Positions 34,149 through 42,168 of a stretch of DNA of 47,291 nt are shown here, piece by piece (position 1 is the first letter of the stretch; each line of letters opens with the position of its first letter). The stretch comes from a virus: IMG/VR virus record IMGVR_UViG_3300021962_007682, positions 1-47,291 of that record; one strand, written 5' to 3'. Both the position numbers and the translations under genes were made by a program. The notes beneath the pieces are model-generated. The model was not told where the DNA came from. It was given only the letters and a program-made list of their open reading frames with translations, and ran no database searches.

Positions 34149-35330
34149 TTATTTTACATATACATGTGCCATTTCTTTTCCACCACAAGCTAATCTAACA
34201 CCAGGTTCATCACTAATACAAGAAATAATGTGTACAGTTCCTTTAGGTAAAAATACTAAATTACCTGATTTTGCGACTATTATTTTATCGGGACTTCCTT
34301 TTGGGTTTTCTCTATTGTACCATAATTTATATTCAAACTCACCCCTATAGATAACCCACCATTCATCTTTAGTGGGATGATAATGTTTTCTACAACCTTT
34401 ACCTTTAGATTGTCTTATAAAAGCGATTTGATCATTATCGGTATAAACTACAGGGTAACACCAATCATCATCACCTAGTTTTTTTTCTATCTCATCTAAA
34501 TCCATTAAGGTTTCATTATGACCTAATACATCTTCTGATGGTATTGGTGATCCGTCTAACGCTATTAAATCAACTAAAGCAGATTCAATAGAAGTTATAT
34601 TATTATGGTAATAAAATTTACCAACACTATCTTTTCTTTTTCTATGATTTAAACAAGCTTCTGCAATGTACAATTCATCCATTGTGTCTACATCTATAGC
34701 CTCTATTTTACTTATAGGGAAGTACCCAAATTCCCCACAAAAAGTAGGCCCTGTTTCATATTCTTTTATAAAAGTTTCTTTTTTCCACCCTGTCATTGCC
34801 CAGCAAATAGAATCTACTGGTGATAATGACTGTGTTTCTTGTTTTTTCTTAGGGTTAAAATTTATGGGTTTACCATCCATAAAACTCTCAGAGTATGTTT
34901 GTTCTGTCGTTACTAGAGAATCGTAATATTCTAGTTTTTTAGAAAAATTATATATTGTTTTAGGTTCTAACAATGGCGATGTTGTGTGTACTTGTATTAT
35001 GTAATCACATTCTATATTCTTAATAAAATCATAAAGAAAATGATCATGTATTGTACATCTATTACCACCACAATCCTTAGAATTATTTATCATAGTACAT
35101 TTAGAACCACCATTTTTTTCATCTCTATAATAAAACTTAACACCTAATTCTTTGGCTATTTGTTTAAAAATTAAGCTATCTGAATTAATATATATTTCAT
35201 CAAAAGCTTCTGATTTTTTACAAGACTTTACAACATAGTATATTAATGGGAAACCGTCAACTAACATTAGGTTTTTGTTAGGTACTCTAGTACTATTTAA
35301 TAACGCTGGTATTACTGCGACTTTTTTCAT
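34149..35330 (-). CDS. CMP-sugar synthetase fused to a cupin domain
   Basis: A 393-residue two-domain protein. Residues 1-230 are an acylneuraminate/KDO cytidylyltransferase: VIPALLNSTRVPNKNLM at the start and IDVDTMDEL at 212-220. Residues about 295-390 are a cupin: HYHPTKDEWWVIYRGEFEYK with His316, His318, Glu323, and His367 in LPKGTVHI, the usual metal ligands. The N-terminal domain would activate a sugar acid as its CMP ester; the cupin may isomerise, epimerise or bind the same sugar. The fusion is unusual to me. The frame is intact through the join. Confidence 0.85.
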   Translation of the reverse strand: MKKVAVIPALLNSTRVPNKNLMLVDGFPLIYYVVKSCKKSEAFDEIYINSDSLIFKQIAKELGVKFYYRDEKNGGSKCTMINNSKDCGGNRCTIHDHFLYDFIKNIECDYIIQVHTTSPLLEPKTIYNFSKKLEYYDSLVTTEQTYSESFMDGKPINFNPKKKQETQSLSPVDSICWAMTGWKKETFIKEYETGPTFCGEFGYFPISKIEAIDVDTMDELYIAEACLNHRKRKDSVGKFYYHNNITSIESALVDLIALDGSPIPSEDVLGHNETLMDLDEIEKKLGDDDWCYPVVYTDNDQIAFIRQSKGKGCRKHYHPTKDEWWVIYRGEFEYKLWYNRENPKGSPDKIIVAKSGNLVFLPKGTVHIISCISDEPGVRLACGGKEMAHVYVK

Positions 35331-35358
35331 TTTTAAGTGTATTGTATATGTTGATTTT

Positions 35359-36141
35359 TTATAAAAATAAATTTTTGGTTAGATACTTATCTAGCTTTAT
35401 TATTTCCTTATTTTCGTTATATAATTTTTTAAAATATTCTATTTGGGGTTTTTGTTTATGTATTTTATGTGCATGACTATCTTTATCTATATTTTGACCA
35501 GAACTTTCTACCGAATCTTTATAGTCATCATAGTAAATATCACCAAACTTACCCATATTATAAAACGTTAAACCGGCAACGTAGAGTTCCTTTATATTAT
35601 AGTTCATTAAAAAAATAATACCCATTAACCCACTATTTGGCACAGTCCCAACGTCTTTAAACACCTTATAGATATATCTATCATTTAGTCTTGTAGAATT
35701 TACACCATCCCTAATTAATTTCTCAAAGAAATTAATTTTAGGTTGATAGTTAGAACTAGGCATAACCCCTATAATGTGTTGAAAAGACTTTATATATTCA
35801 TAATTTTTATCGCACTCTTTAATGTTTTCACTATTAAAACTACCTATTAGTATGTCATTTCTAGATCCGTAATCTTTTTCATTTTTGGTTGAAAGTTTAA
35901 ATTTTTGATTTACTCTTACCACAACATCATATGAGTCTATTAGATTACCATCACCCAAACCAATTAAGGATGGTGCTGGACCCACTAACGCAACTCTTTT
36001 ATTTGTTACAATATTTTCTATATTAGGGATTTTAGTGTGTTCCATAAACCCATTTACATCTTTAATTAAAGAATGATTGGGTGTACCTGGTTCTATAGTT
36101 ATTGAATCCCACTTATTCATTTTTTCATATAGTTTACCCAA
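35359..36141 (-). CDS. GT29-like sialyltransferase-fold protein
   Basis: A 260-residue protein. KRVALVGPAPSLIGLGDGNL followed by YDVVVRVNQKF resembles the sialyl motif L of GT29, and PNSGLMGIIFLMNYNIKELY resembles motif S. A late His is present (DSHAHKIH). GT29 uses CMP-sialic acid; here the donor could be the CMP sugar made by the neighbouring synthetase. It overlaps the FkbM gene upstream by 25 bases. Confidence 0.75.
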   Translation of the reverse strand: MGKLYEKMNKWDSITIEPGTPNHSLIKDVNGFMEHTKIPNIENIVTNKRVALVGPAPSLIGLGDGNLIDSYDVVVRVNQKFKLSTKNEKDYGSRNDILIGSFNSENIKECDKNYEYIKSFQHIIGVMPSSNYQPKINFFEKLIRDGVNSTRLNDRYIYKVFKDVGTVPNSGLMGIIFLMNYNIKELYVAGLTFYNMGKFGDIYYDDYKDSVESSGQNIDKDSHAHKIHKQKPQIEYFKKLYNENKEIIKLDKYLTKNLFL

Positions 36142-36737
36142 ACATAATTATATTCATATGTTGGTATGAATGACTCCCTTATCACAGTTTCAATTAGAAC
36201 CTTTCTATTATCATAGTCTTTACCATACCTATGAAATTGTATTTGTAGATTGTTAAAAATGGATAAATTATTACCTTCAATAAGACCCTCTAAAATGTTA
36301 TACTCCTCACCCTCAACATTTAATTTCATTAAATCGACTTTACTTAGGTTTAATTTTTTTAATGTCTGATTAATATCAACAAGTTTAATAGTTTCTTTTG
36401 TACCATTATTAGTATAAATAGATGACGCATCATTCTCTATCGAAATATCAACACTCCTATCCATATTGGATAGACCATAGTTGTGAACATACACCTTATC
36501 GTTACCATTAAATTTTTCCTTTATTATGTCATAAAACTTTTTAACAGGCTCAAAAATATGAATTGTACATTTATACTTTTCAAATATGTCGCTTGCCCAT
36601 TCACCTTTATAACCACCGCCATCGATAACTATTGAGTTTTCATTTAGATTATAATTTAACCTAAGTGTTTTATCTCCATTATTTAATTTCCATTGTTCTA
36701 CTAACTTGTGATGATTCATAATTAAAGTTTTATCCAC
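36117..36737 (-). CDS. FkbM-family methyltransferase
   Basis: A 206-residue SAM-dependent methyltransferase. Motif I is IVIDGGGYKGEWASDIFEKY, motif II contains IHIFEPVKKFYD, and DLMKLNVEGEEYNILEGL is the FkbM signature. FkbM enzymes often O-methylate sugars of surface glycans. It sits between the GT29-like and GT11 genes, overlapping both, so it most likely methylates the glycan built by this cluster. Confidence 0.85.
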   Translation of the reverse strand: MDKTLIMNHHKLVEQWKLNNGDKTLRLNYNLNENSIVIDGGGYKGEWASDIFEKYKCTIHIFEPVKKFYDIIKEKFNGNDKVYVHNYGLSNMDRSVDISIENDASSIYTNNGTKETIKLVDINQTLKKLNLSKVDLMKLNVEGEEYNILEGLIEGNNLSIFNNLQIQFHRYGKDYDNRKVLIETVIRESFIPTYEYNYVWVNYMKK

Positions 36738-37492
36738 CCATCTGGATATAAGTCTTTTGTTGGTAAATTATTTTTTGCATTACCAAACCATATACGTGGG
36801 ATTATTATTTTTTTATTTTTGTTTTTATTTAACCAGGCGCCCCACCATGAAAATGTTGAGTTCGCTATAATATTGTTGTCACATAAACTCATTAAATATA
36901 TATCAATATAATCTTTTTCGTTTTCTATAAAAACAAAGTTATTACCTTTAAAATTTTTTTTACACCAACCAATATCATCTGAAAAAACTAAAAAAGTATG
37001 ATCATTACCAATAATATTAATCGCACTTTTATAATAATCAATGGCACATATTGGGTGATGATTTTGTAGATTTAAATAGTCTCCACGTCTAACATGTATC
37101 GAACAAGTTTTTTTATTAAGGATGTCTTTATATTTGTTATTAATATAAGACAAATCGTTATCTGTTGCCGAAAATAAATCTATAATTAAGTTTCTATTAT
37201 GTAAAAAGTACTTTTCAGACTGGAAGTAACCATTTAGTTTTGTATTATCTCTTATTGAGATTTTTTTATAGCTAAATTCTGGTTCAGTATATAAAAATTC
37301 TTGGGTAAAACTAAGGTCAAATTTTAATTTCCTAAAGACATTATTTTTATAGTAGTTAATGCTATTATGTTTTTTTAAATAATTTTTTGTACTAAATGTT
37401 ATGTCAAATCCATAATCCTTAGATAGTGAATAAGTTGTCGCAATCTGAAACATATAATTACCTAACCCACCCTGTAAATAACAACTAATCAT
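36722..37492 (-). CDS. GT11 alpha-1,2-fucosyltransferase-like enzyme
   Basis: A 256-residue protein with the three GT11 motifs: GGLGNYMFQIA near the start (8-18), SIHVRRGDYL around 133, and NSTFSWWGAWLN near 212. GT11 members transfer fucose from GDP-fucose. Together with the GT10 gene it makes a second predicted user of GDP-6-deoxy sugars in this island. It lies two bases from the GT25-like gene. Confidence 0.9.
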   Translation of the reverse strand: MISCYLQGGLGNYMFQIATTYSLSKDYGFDITFSTKNYLKKHNSINYYKNNVFRKLKFDLSFTQEFLYTEPEFSYKKISIRDNTKLNGYFQSEKYFLHNRNLIIDLFSATDNDLSYINNKYKDILNKKTCSIHVRRGDYLNLQNHHPICAIDYYKSAINIIGNDHTFLVFSDDIGWCKKNFKGNNFVFIENEKDYIDIYLMSLCDNNIIANSTFSWWGAWLNKNKNKKIIIPRIWFGNAKNNLPTKDLYPDGWIKL

Positions 37493-37494
37493 AA

Positions 37495-38115
37495 CTATTT
37501 AAATAACCATCTATTATCCATAAATTTATTTTCAATGTCACTATAACTAGGTCGTTGGGTCGCAATATTAGGGTAGAACCCATAACAATTAAATGATTTT
37601 TGTAAATCACAATAATAAACATCTATAGGTTTTTTCTTTTTAGATATTAATTTTGGGATAACATCAAACATAGATTTATTTATTATTACTGCGTGTGTCG
37701 CATACGTAGAGTGTAGTTTAATTATCTTATCGTTAATCTTATTAACTAATTTACCCATATGTAAATTATGGTTACCACCTAGCCAAACCATATCGTAATC
37801 TTTAGGGAGTTGATTATAATAGTCCGCAAAAAGATCTATATTTTTAGTAAATTCAACATCATCTTCTAATATTAAAATATTATCATAGTTCTTCTCTTTA
37901 GCGTCATTAATAATTTTAATATTAGTTTCTATCAAACCAACATTACCTAAACTAATTGGGTATTCACCTATTATATCACTCCCATCAATAGCGCTATACC
38001 TCTCAACTTGATTTAATAATCCCCATTTATTTAATTCATTAACTGTCTCGTCCCAGCGATCTTTTCTCCGGTCTAAATTTATACAGTATATCTTATCAAA
38101 ATATTTATTCAACAT
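37495..38115 (-). CDS. GT25-family glycosyltransferase
   Basis: A 206-residue protein beginning with KIYCINLDRRKDRWDE and containing ILILEDDVEF (GT25 LEDD motif near residue 80) and MVWLGG. GT25 enzymes act in lipooligosaccharide synthesis, commonly as galactosyltransferases. The acceptor is unknown. It is one base from the GT2 gene upstream. Confidence 0.85.
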   Translation of the reverse strand: MLNKYFDKIYCINLDRRKDRWDETVNELNKWGLLNQVERYSAIDGSDIIGEYPISLGNVGLIETNIKIINDAKEKNYDNILILEDDVEFTKNIDLFADYYNQLPKDYDMVWLGGNHNLHMGKLVNKINDKIIKLHSTYATHAVIINKSMFDVIPKLISKKKKPIDVYYCDLQKSFNCYGFYPNIATQRPSYSDIENKFMDNRWLFK

Positions 38116-38116
38116 A

Positions 38117-38689
38117 TTAAAAACCTACTTTATAATAAATTTCATCTGTTACAATAAAATTATTTGTTTTATTTAAAATTTCCATTACAACATCAAAGTC
38201 CTCACCATCTCTATTGTTTCTAAATCTTAATCCCTCATCTAAAAATTTCCTTTTAAATGAGACTGAAATACCAACATTACCAAAATACAATCTATTATCG
38301 TTAAGTCTAGGAATTATTAAATCTCTTTTATAATACTTCATCCTCCAAATAACTAAATCTAAATCCTTATACTTAGATAGTAATGTCTCAACGTATTTTG
38401 GTTCTATGGTATCATCATCATCCAAAAACCCAACCCAATTAGTATCACATATATCTAGACCATAATTTCTAACTAACCCAGATTGACCATGGTTACGACC
38501 AAATTCACCAGTCTTATTTATCTTAACAACTTTAATTTTTTCAGAAGAGTAATCATAATCTGGATTAACACCATCAAAAATAATAATAGCAAACCACCTA
38601 TCACTTGTTTGGTTATTTAAAGAGTCTATTGTTCTTTTTAATGTTTCCCTATTAATAGATGGTATTATGAATGTAATTGAATCTTCCAT
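38117..38689 (-). CDS. GT2 glycosyltransferase
   Basis: A 190-residue, compact GT-A fold: ITFIIPSINRETLKRTIDSL at the start, metal-binding GFLDDDDTIEP near residue 93, and GLVRNYGLD. It is shorter than typical GT2 enzymes, with a clipped C-terminus but no frameshift. Soluble; substrate unknown. Confidence 0.85.
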   Translation of the reverse strand: MEDSITFIIPSINRETLKRTIDSLNNQTSDRWFAIIIFDGVNPDYDYSSEKIKVVKINKTGEFGRNHGQSGLVRNYGLDICDTNWVGFLDDDDTIEPKYVETLLSKYKDLDLVIWRMKYYKRDLIIPRLNDNRLYFGNVGISVSFKRKFLDEGLRFRNNRDGEDFDVVMEILNKTNNFIVTDEIYYKVGF

Positions 38690-38703
38690 GTTACAAATAA
38701 ATT

Positions 38704-40221
38704 CTATTGTGATATTGTTTTTATATATTTATCTAATTTATTTCTATTTTTAATATAAAATGGTTTTAAATTATTTGTATAATCTATTATAAATTTTTTT
38801 TCTTTTTCGTTATCCAAATTCCTAGTTTGTGACTCATAGTGATACGCAACAGAATTACCATCACAGATATTCTCAAACCCTAGTAAATTACACATTAAGT
38901 TTAATTCAACGTCCTCTAGACAAGAGATATAGTTTTCATTAAAATAACCAAGGTTCTCAAATAAATTTTTTCTAATCATCATTAATCCACCTGTATTACC
39001 AATAACCAGACTACTATTTAATTTAAAATTAAAATAGCTACCAAACCCAAGATGTCCTAACATCAATTCATTATTTTTAATATTATTATAGACAAAAATC
39101 CCATCGTGTTGTATTGTGTTGTCTTTAAAATGTAACCTAGCACCAATAGTACCAGTTCTTTTATTTTTTTTCATAATAGATAGCATACTATGAATAACAT
39201 TGTTCATAATTTTTATGTCGTTATTTGAAAATAAAATAAACTCGTAGCCCTTAGTTACGTAGTTCTTTACAACATCATTATTAATTTTTGCAAAATTATA
39301 ATAATCATATTCTATTAAGTTTACATTACCTAGTTTAAGTATGTTATTTTTAATCCAGGTTTTTTCCTCATCTGTTGACCCAGTGTCTGCAATAAAGACA
39401 TCAAACAAATCGGAATTACAATTTTGGTAAAATGAATTAATACAATCAAATAACATTTCAACATTACCCTTAGTTGGTATTATAATGGCCACTTTACCAA
39501 TATTTTTAATTGGTTTTTCTTTTATTTCTGGAACATATATATTCTCCGGTTTTAAATCAAGTGGCAACTTATCTCCCCATTTTTTTATAAACTTATTTTT
39601 ACTTTCAAAAAACTCCTCGTTTGGTTGACCAACAGATTCGTGTGTAATATCAAATGATGATGTCACACCAATTTTAACATTATCCAAATAGTTAGGGACG
39701 CAAAATAAATGATCATAAAAGTGGAACTTACCAATTGTCTCATCAAATTTATGTTTTATTTTTGTTTTATTAAAAGCCATAAATAAACCATCAATTGTTA
39801 CAACTGGAATTAAAAAAGGTAGTTTAGGTGAATATTTACTTAACCATTTTTTTTGATCTTCTAGGTGATGATAAACCTGACCTACCATTGTTTGTTGCAT
39901 TTTTTCCCAGTAAACTCCAGATTCTGGAAAATAACAAGACCCTGCTTTACCAATTATACCAAAGTCTTGATTATTTTTAAAATCACCTAGTAATTTTTTA
40001 CCCCAACCATTTCCAAGTTTTATATCATTATGACAACAGACAACAATATCATAAATAGATTCTGTTATACCACTATTATAAACTTCAGCTAAACTATATT
40101 GATTATGATTTACATATTCTAAAATCTGAACATTTTTTAAACCAACACTTTTTAATATGTGTGATTTAAAGTTTTTGTTATAGTCTTCGTCTTTATGTGT
40201 TGAATATATTATCGTAATCAT
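38704..40221 (-). CDS. Tandem-domain GT2 glycosyltransferase
   Basis: A 505-residue protein with two GT-A halves. Residues 1-230 begin ITIIYSTHKDEDYNKNF and carry an acidic metal motif (VVCCHNDIKL). Residues about 243-490 begin VAIIIPTKGNVEMLFDCINS with FSNNDIKIM and GNTGGLMMIRKNLFE in the acceptor half. Both halves look complete, so it could add two residues in turn, like chain-extending polymerases. It overlaps the next gene by four bases. Confidence 0.82.
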   Translation of the reverse strand: MITIIYSTHKDEDYNKNFKSHILKSVGLKNVQILEYVNHNQYSLAEVYNSGITESIYDIVVCCHNDIKLGNGWGKKLLGDFKNNQDFGIIGKAGSCYFPESGVYWEKMQQTMVGQVYHHLEDQKKWLSKYSPKLPFLIPVVTIDGLFMAFNKTKIKHKFDETIGKFHFYDHLFCVPNYLDNVKIGVTSSFDITHESVGQPNEEFFESKNKFIKKWGDKLPLDLKPENIYVPEIKEKPIKNIGKVAIIIPTKGNVEMLFDCINSFYQNCNSDLFDVFIADTGSTDEEKTWIKNNILKLGNVNLIEYDYYNFAKINNDVVKNYVTKGYEFILFSNNDIKIMNNVIHSMLSIMKKNKRTGTIGARLHFKDNTIQHDGIFVYNNIKNNELMLGHLGFGSYFNFKLNSSLVIGNTGGLMMIRKNLFENLGYFNENYISCLEDVELNLMCNLLGFENICDGNSVAYHYESQTRNLDNEKEKKFIIDYTNNLKPFYIKNRNKLDKYIKTISQ

Positions 40222-40445
40222 TTTTTAAATTTTTTAAATTCTTCTTCTGTTAGTTCATAATCGATTTCGAATTCTGTTGTAGTATACTCGCCAGTGGTAT
40301 TTACTTTTATGTTATAATATTTACCACCTACTACTACATAACAACCACGTTTAGAAGTAATACACCAATCAAACCACACATCTTCTAATCTTTCTGAAGG
40401 TATTTCTCTAAGCCTAATCATCCTTTTAAATTCCAGTTGAACCAA
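40218..40445 (-). CDS. Small hypothetical protein
   Basis: A 75-residue beta-rich protein (CYVVVGGKYYNIKVNTTGEY) with an acidic/Lys end. It overlaps dut at its start by 20 bases. No family is recognised. An internal Met at residue 9 could be the true start, which would remove the overlap. Confidence 0.5.
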   Translation of the reverse strand: MVQLEFKRMIRLREIPSERLEDVWFDWCITSKRGCYVVVGGKYYNIKVNTTGEYTTTEFEIDYELTEEEFKKFKK

Positions 40446-40992
40446 ACCCTTTATCAGACCTATCTTTATCTTCTATATTATTAACTTTAACTAAGTTAAC
40501 CCATTTACCGGCGACAACAGGACAAAGAACTGCCTGGGCTACTTTTTGTCCTTTATTAATTATTGCAACATCATTTGTTGTGTTAAAAATAATTGCCATA
40601 ACCTCACCTGTATAACCCTGATCCACAGTTCCTGGTGAGTTTAAAACCATTAACCCTTGTTTTAAAGCAAGTCCACTTTTTGATCTCACTTGGATTTCGT
40701 ATCCATCTGGAATATCAAAGTGAAGTCCAGTTGGAACTAGAGCTCTACCAAATGGAGGAATCTCAACTCCAATGCTAGAATGTAAATCAAACCCAGAGTC
40801 TGTGTCATACGCATAACTAGGTTCATTACTATTACTTAAAGTATTTGTGTATGGTAAATTAATTTTTGGGTTTGTTTCATTTAAACTATTTTCAAGCTCC
40901 CTAACGTCTAACCCCAAGATTTCAGATAATCTATCGTAGTCAAAATCTTCTACTGAATCATCAAAAAGATTCTCTATATTATTTTCTTCCAC
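40426..40992 (-). CDS. dut: dUTPase with N-terminal extension
   Basis: A 188-residue enzyme hydrolysing dUTP to dUMP to keep uracil out of phage DNA. The trimeric dUTPase motifs are all present: AYDTDSGFDLHSS (about 60-72), RSKSGLA (near 104), GTVDQGYTGEV (near 121), and the C-terminal RSDKGFGSTG. The first 45 residues are an acidic extension not needed for activity. The start overlaps the exonuclease stop by one base. Confidence 0.95.
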   Translation of the reverse strand: MEENNIENLFDDSVEDFDYDRLSEILGLDVRELENSLNETNPKINLPYTNTLSNSNEPSYAYDTDSGFDLHSSIGVEIPPFGRALVPTGLHFDIPDGYEIQVRSKSGLALKQGLMVLNSPGTVDQGYTGEVMAIIFNTTNDVAIINKGQKVAQAVLCPVVAGKWVNLVKVNNIEDKDRSDKGFGSTGI

Positions 40993-41720
40993 TATTTTAA
41001 TTCTTTTAATGTTTTTATTACTTCAACTAAAACGTTGACATCTTTTTCACAGTATTCTGCGATTTTATCTAAGTTTCTTTTTTCCCAGTAGTTTTCATGA
41101 ACATTCTCACCACTTACTTCACCATCCTTTGGTGTTGGGATATCTAAACAAGAACATAATAAGTCCAATGACCCAATTGATGTATAGGCGCCATATTGCC
41201 AAATTTCTTTTGTGTCAATTGCTTTAACTTCCCAAGGCTTGGTATCATATGATGGTAAGATTTTAGAAGGTCTAATACCATTTACAATCATTCTTTTTGC
41301 AAGCATTGGAATATCAAAATTCTTTAAGTTATGTCCACATAAATGAAAGTCTAGTTTTTCACAACGATCAAGTAGATTTCTAACCTCAATTAATAATTGT
41401 GTCTCGTCTTCATTTGAGAATGTTTGTTTTTTAATCTCACCATTATCCATAACAAAAGCCATTGACACACAGATAACTTTTGCAAACTCTGGAACTAATG
41501 CGGCACGTTTTTTAAAAACATAGTTCATATGTTCTTCTGTTGTCATATTAATCTGTTCATTGGTCGCATCTTCTGGAAACCTTTTTAAAAACCAATTAAA
41601 GTATTTATCAAATTGGTCTGCTAGATTTGGATTAAACTTTTGGCATGACTCAAAATCAGGACAACCGCCAACAGTCTCGATGTCAAGGAATAAAATTTTT
41701 GTAATAGGAATATTAATCAT
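40992..41720 (-). CDS. DEDD-type 3'-5' exonuclease
   Basis: A 242-residue RNase-H-fold nuclease. Exo I is LFLDIETVGG, Exo II HNLKNFDIPML with the Asp, and Exo III YCEKDVNVLVE, giving the D-E-D-D-y pattern of PolB-exonuclease-like and DnaQ-like proteins. The likely role is DNA repair or proofreading-type trimming. It overlaps the nucleotidyltransferase gene by eight bases. Confidence 0.85.
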   Translation of the reverse strand: MINIPITKILFLDIETVGGCPDFESCQKFNPNLADQFDKYFNWFLKRFPEDATNEQINMTTEEHMNYVFKKRAALVPEFAKVICVSMAFVMDNGEIKKQTFSNEDETQLLIEVRNLLDRCEKLDFHLCGHNLKNFDIPMLAKRMIVNGIRPSKILPSYDTKPWEVKAIDTKEIWQYGAYTSIGSLDLLCSCLDIPTPKDGEVSGENVHENYWEKRNLDKIAEYCEKDVNVLVEVIKTLKELK

Positions 41721-42168
41721 TTTTTACTTCGTTATAAATTTTAGGATTTTGTTTTAGTGTCTGTATTGTAATTAAATCTTTTATTCTAGTTGTTGACCAA
41801 CCATGTGATCTAGTTGTATAAATAACCTCAATTGGAAGATGGTCACCTGTAAATCTATTACCAATGTAGTCATCACCTAATATTCTAACATCTGGTTTAT
41901 AAAATTGTATTAAACGAAGTAAATCATCTTCATCATCATAACATACTACCTCATCAATATATTTTATTGCCATTAGAGTTTTATATCTTTCATATAAAGG
42001 AATTACAGGTTTATATTTTGTAAACCTTGTTTCAGATGGGTCTCTTTGTAAAAAAACCATAAAATAATCACAATTTTCCTTTGCAGTTTCAAATGTGTAT
42101 ATGTATCCAGGGTGTAGTAAGTCAAAATTACCAGCAGTAAACCCTATTCTTCCTTTTTTACTATCCAT
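41713..42168 (-). CDS. Cytidylyltransferase-like protein (TagD/RfaE-C type)
   Basis: A 151-residue protein with the start GFTAGNFDLLHPGYIYTFET. The usual H-x-G-H nucleotide motif reads H-P-G-Y, so its second His is Tyr. The later motif SHGWSTTRIKDLI matches the S-T-T-x-R-I of this family. Intact relatives make CDP-glycerol or ADP-heptose. With the changed His it may be altered in activity. It lies between a GT4 gene and the exonuclease. Confidence 0.72.
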   Translation of the reverse strand: MDSKKGRIGFTAGNFDLLHPGYIYTFETAKENCDYFMVFLQRDPSETRFTKYKPVIPLYERYKTLMAIKYIDEVVCYDDEDDLLRLIQFYKPDVRILGDDYIGNRFTGDHLPIEVIYTTRSHGWSTTRIKDLITIQTLKQNPKIYNEVKND

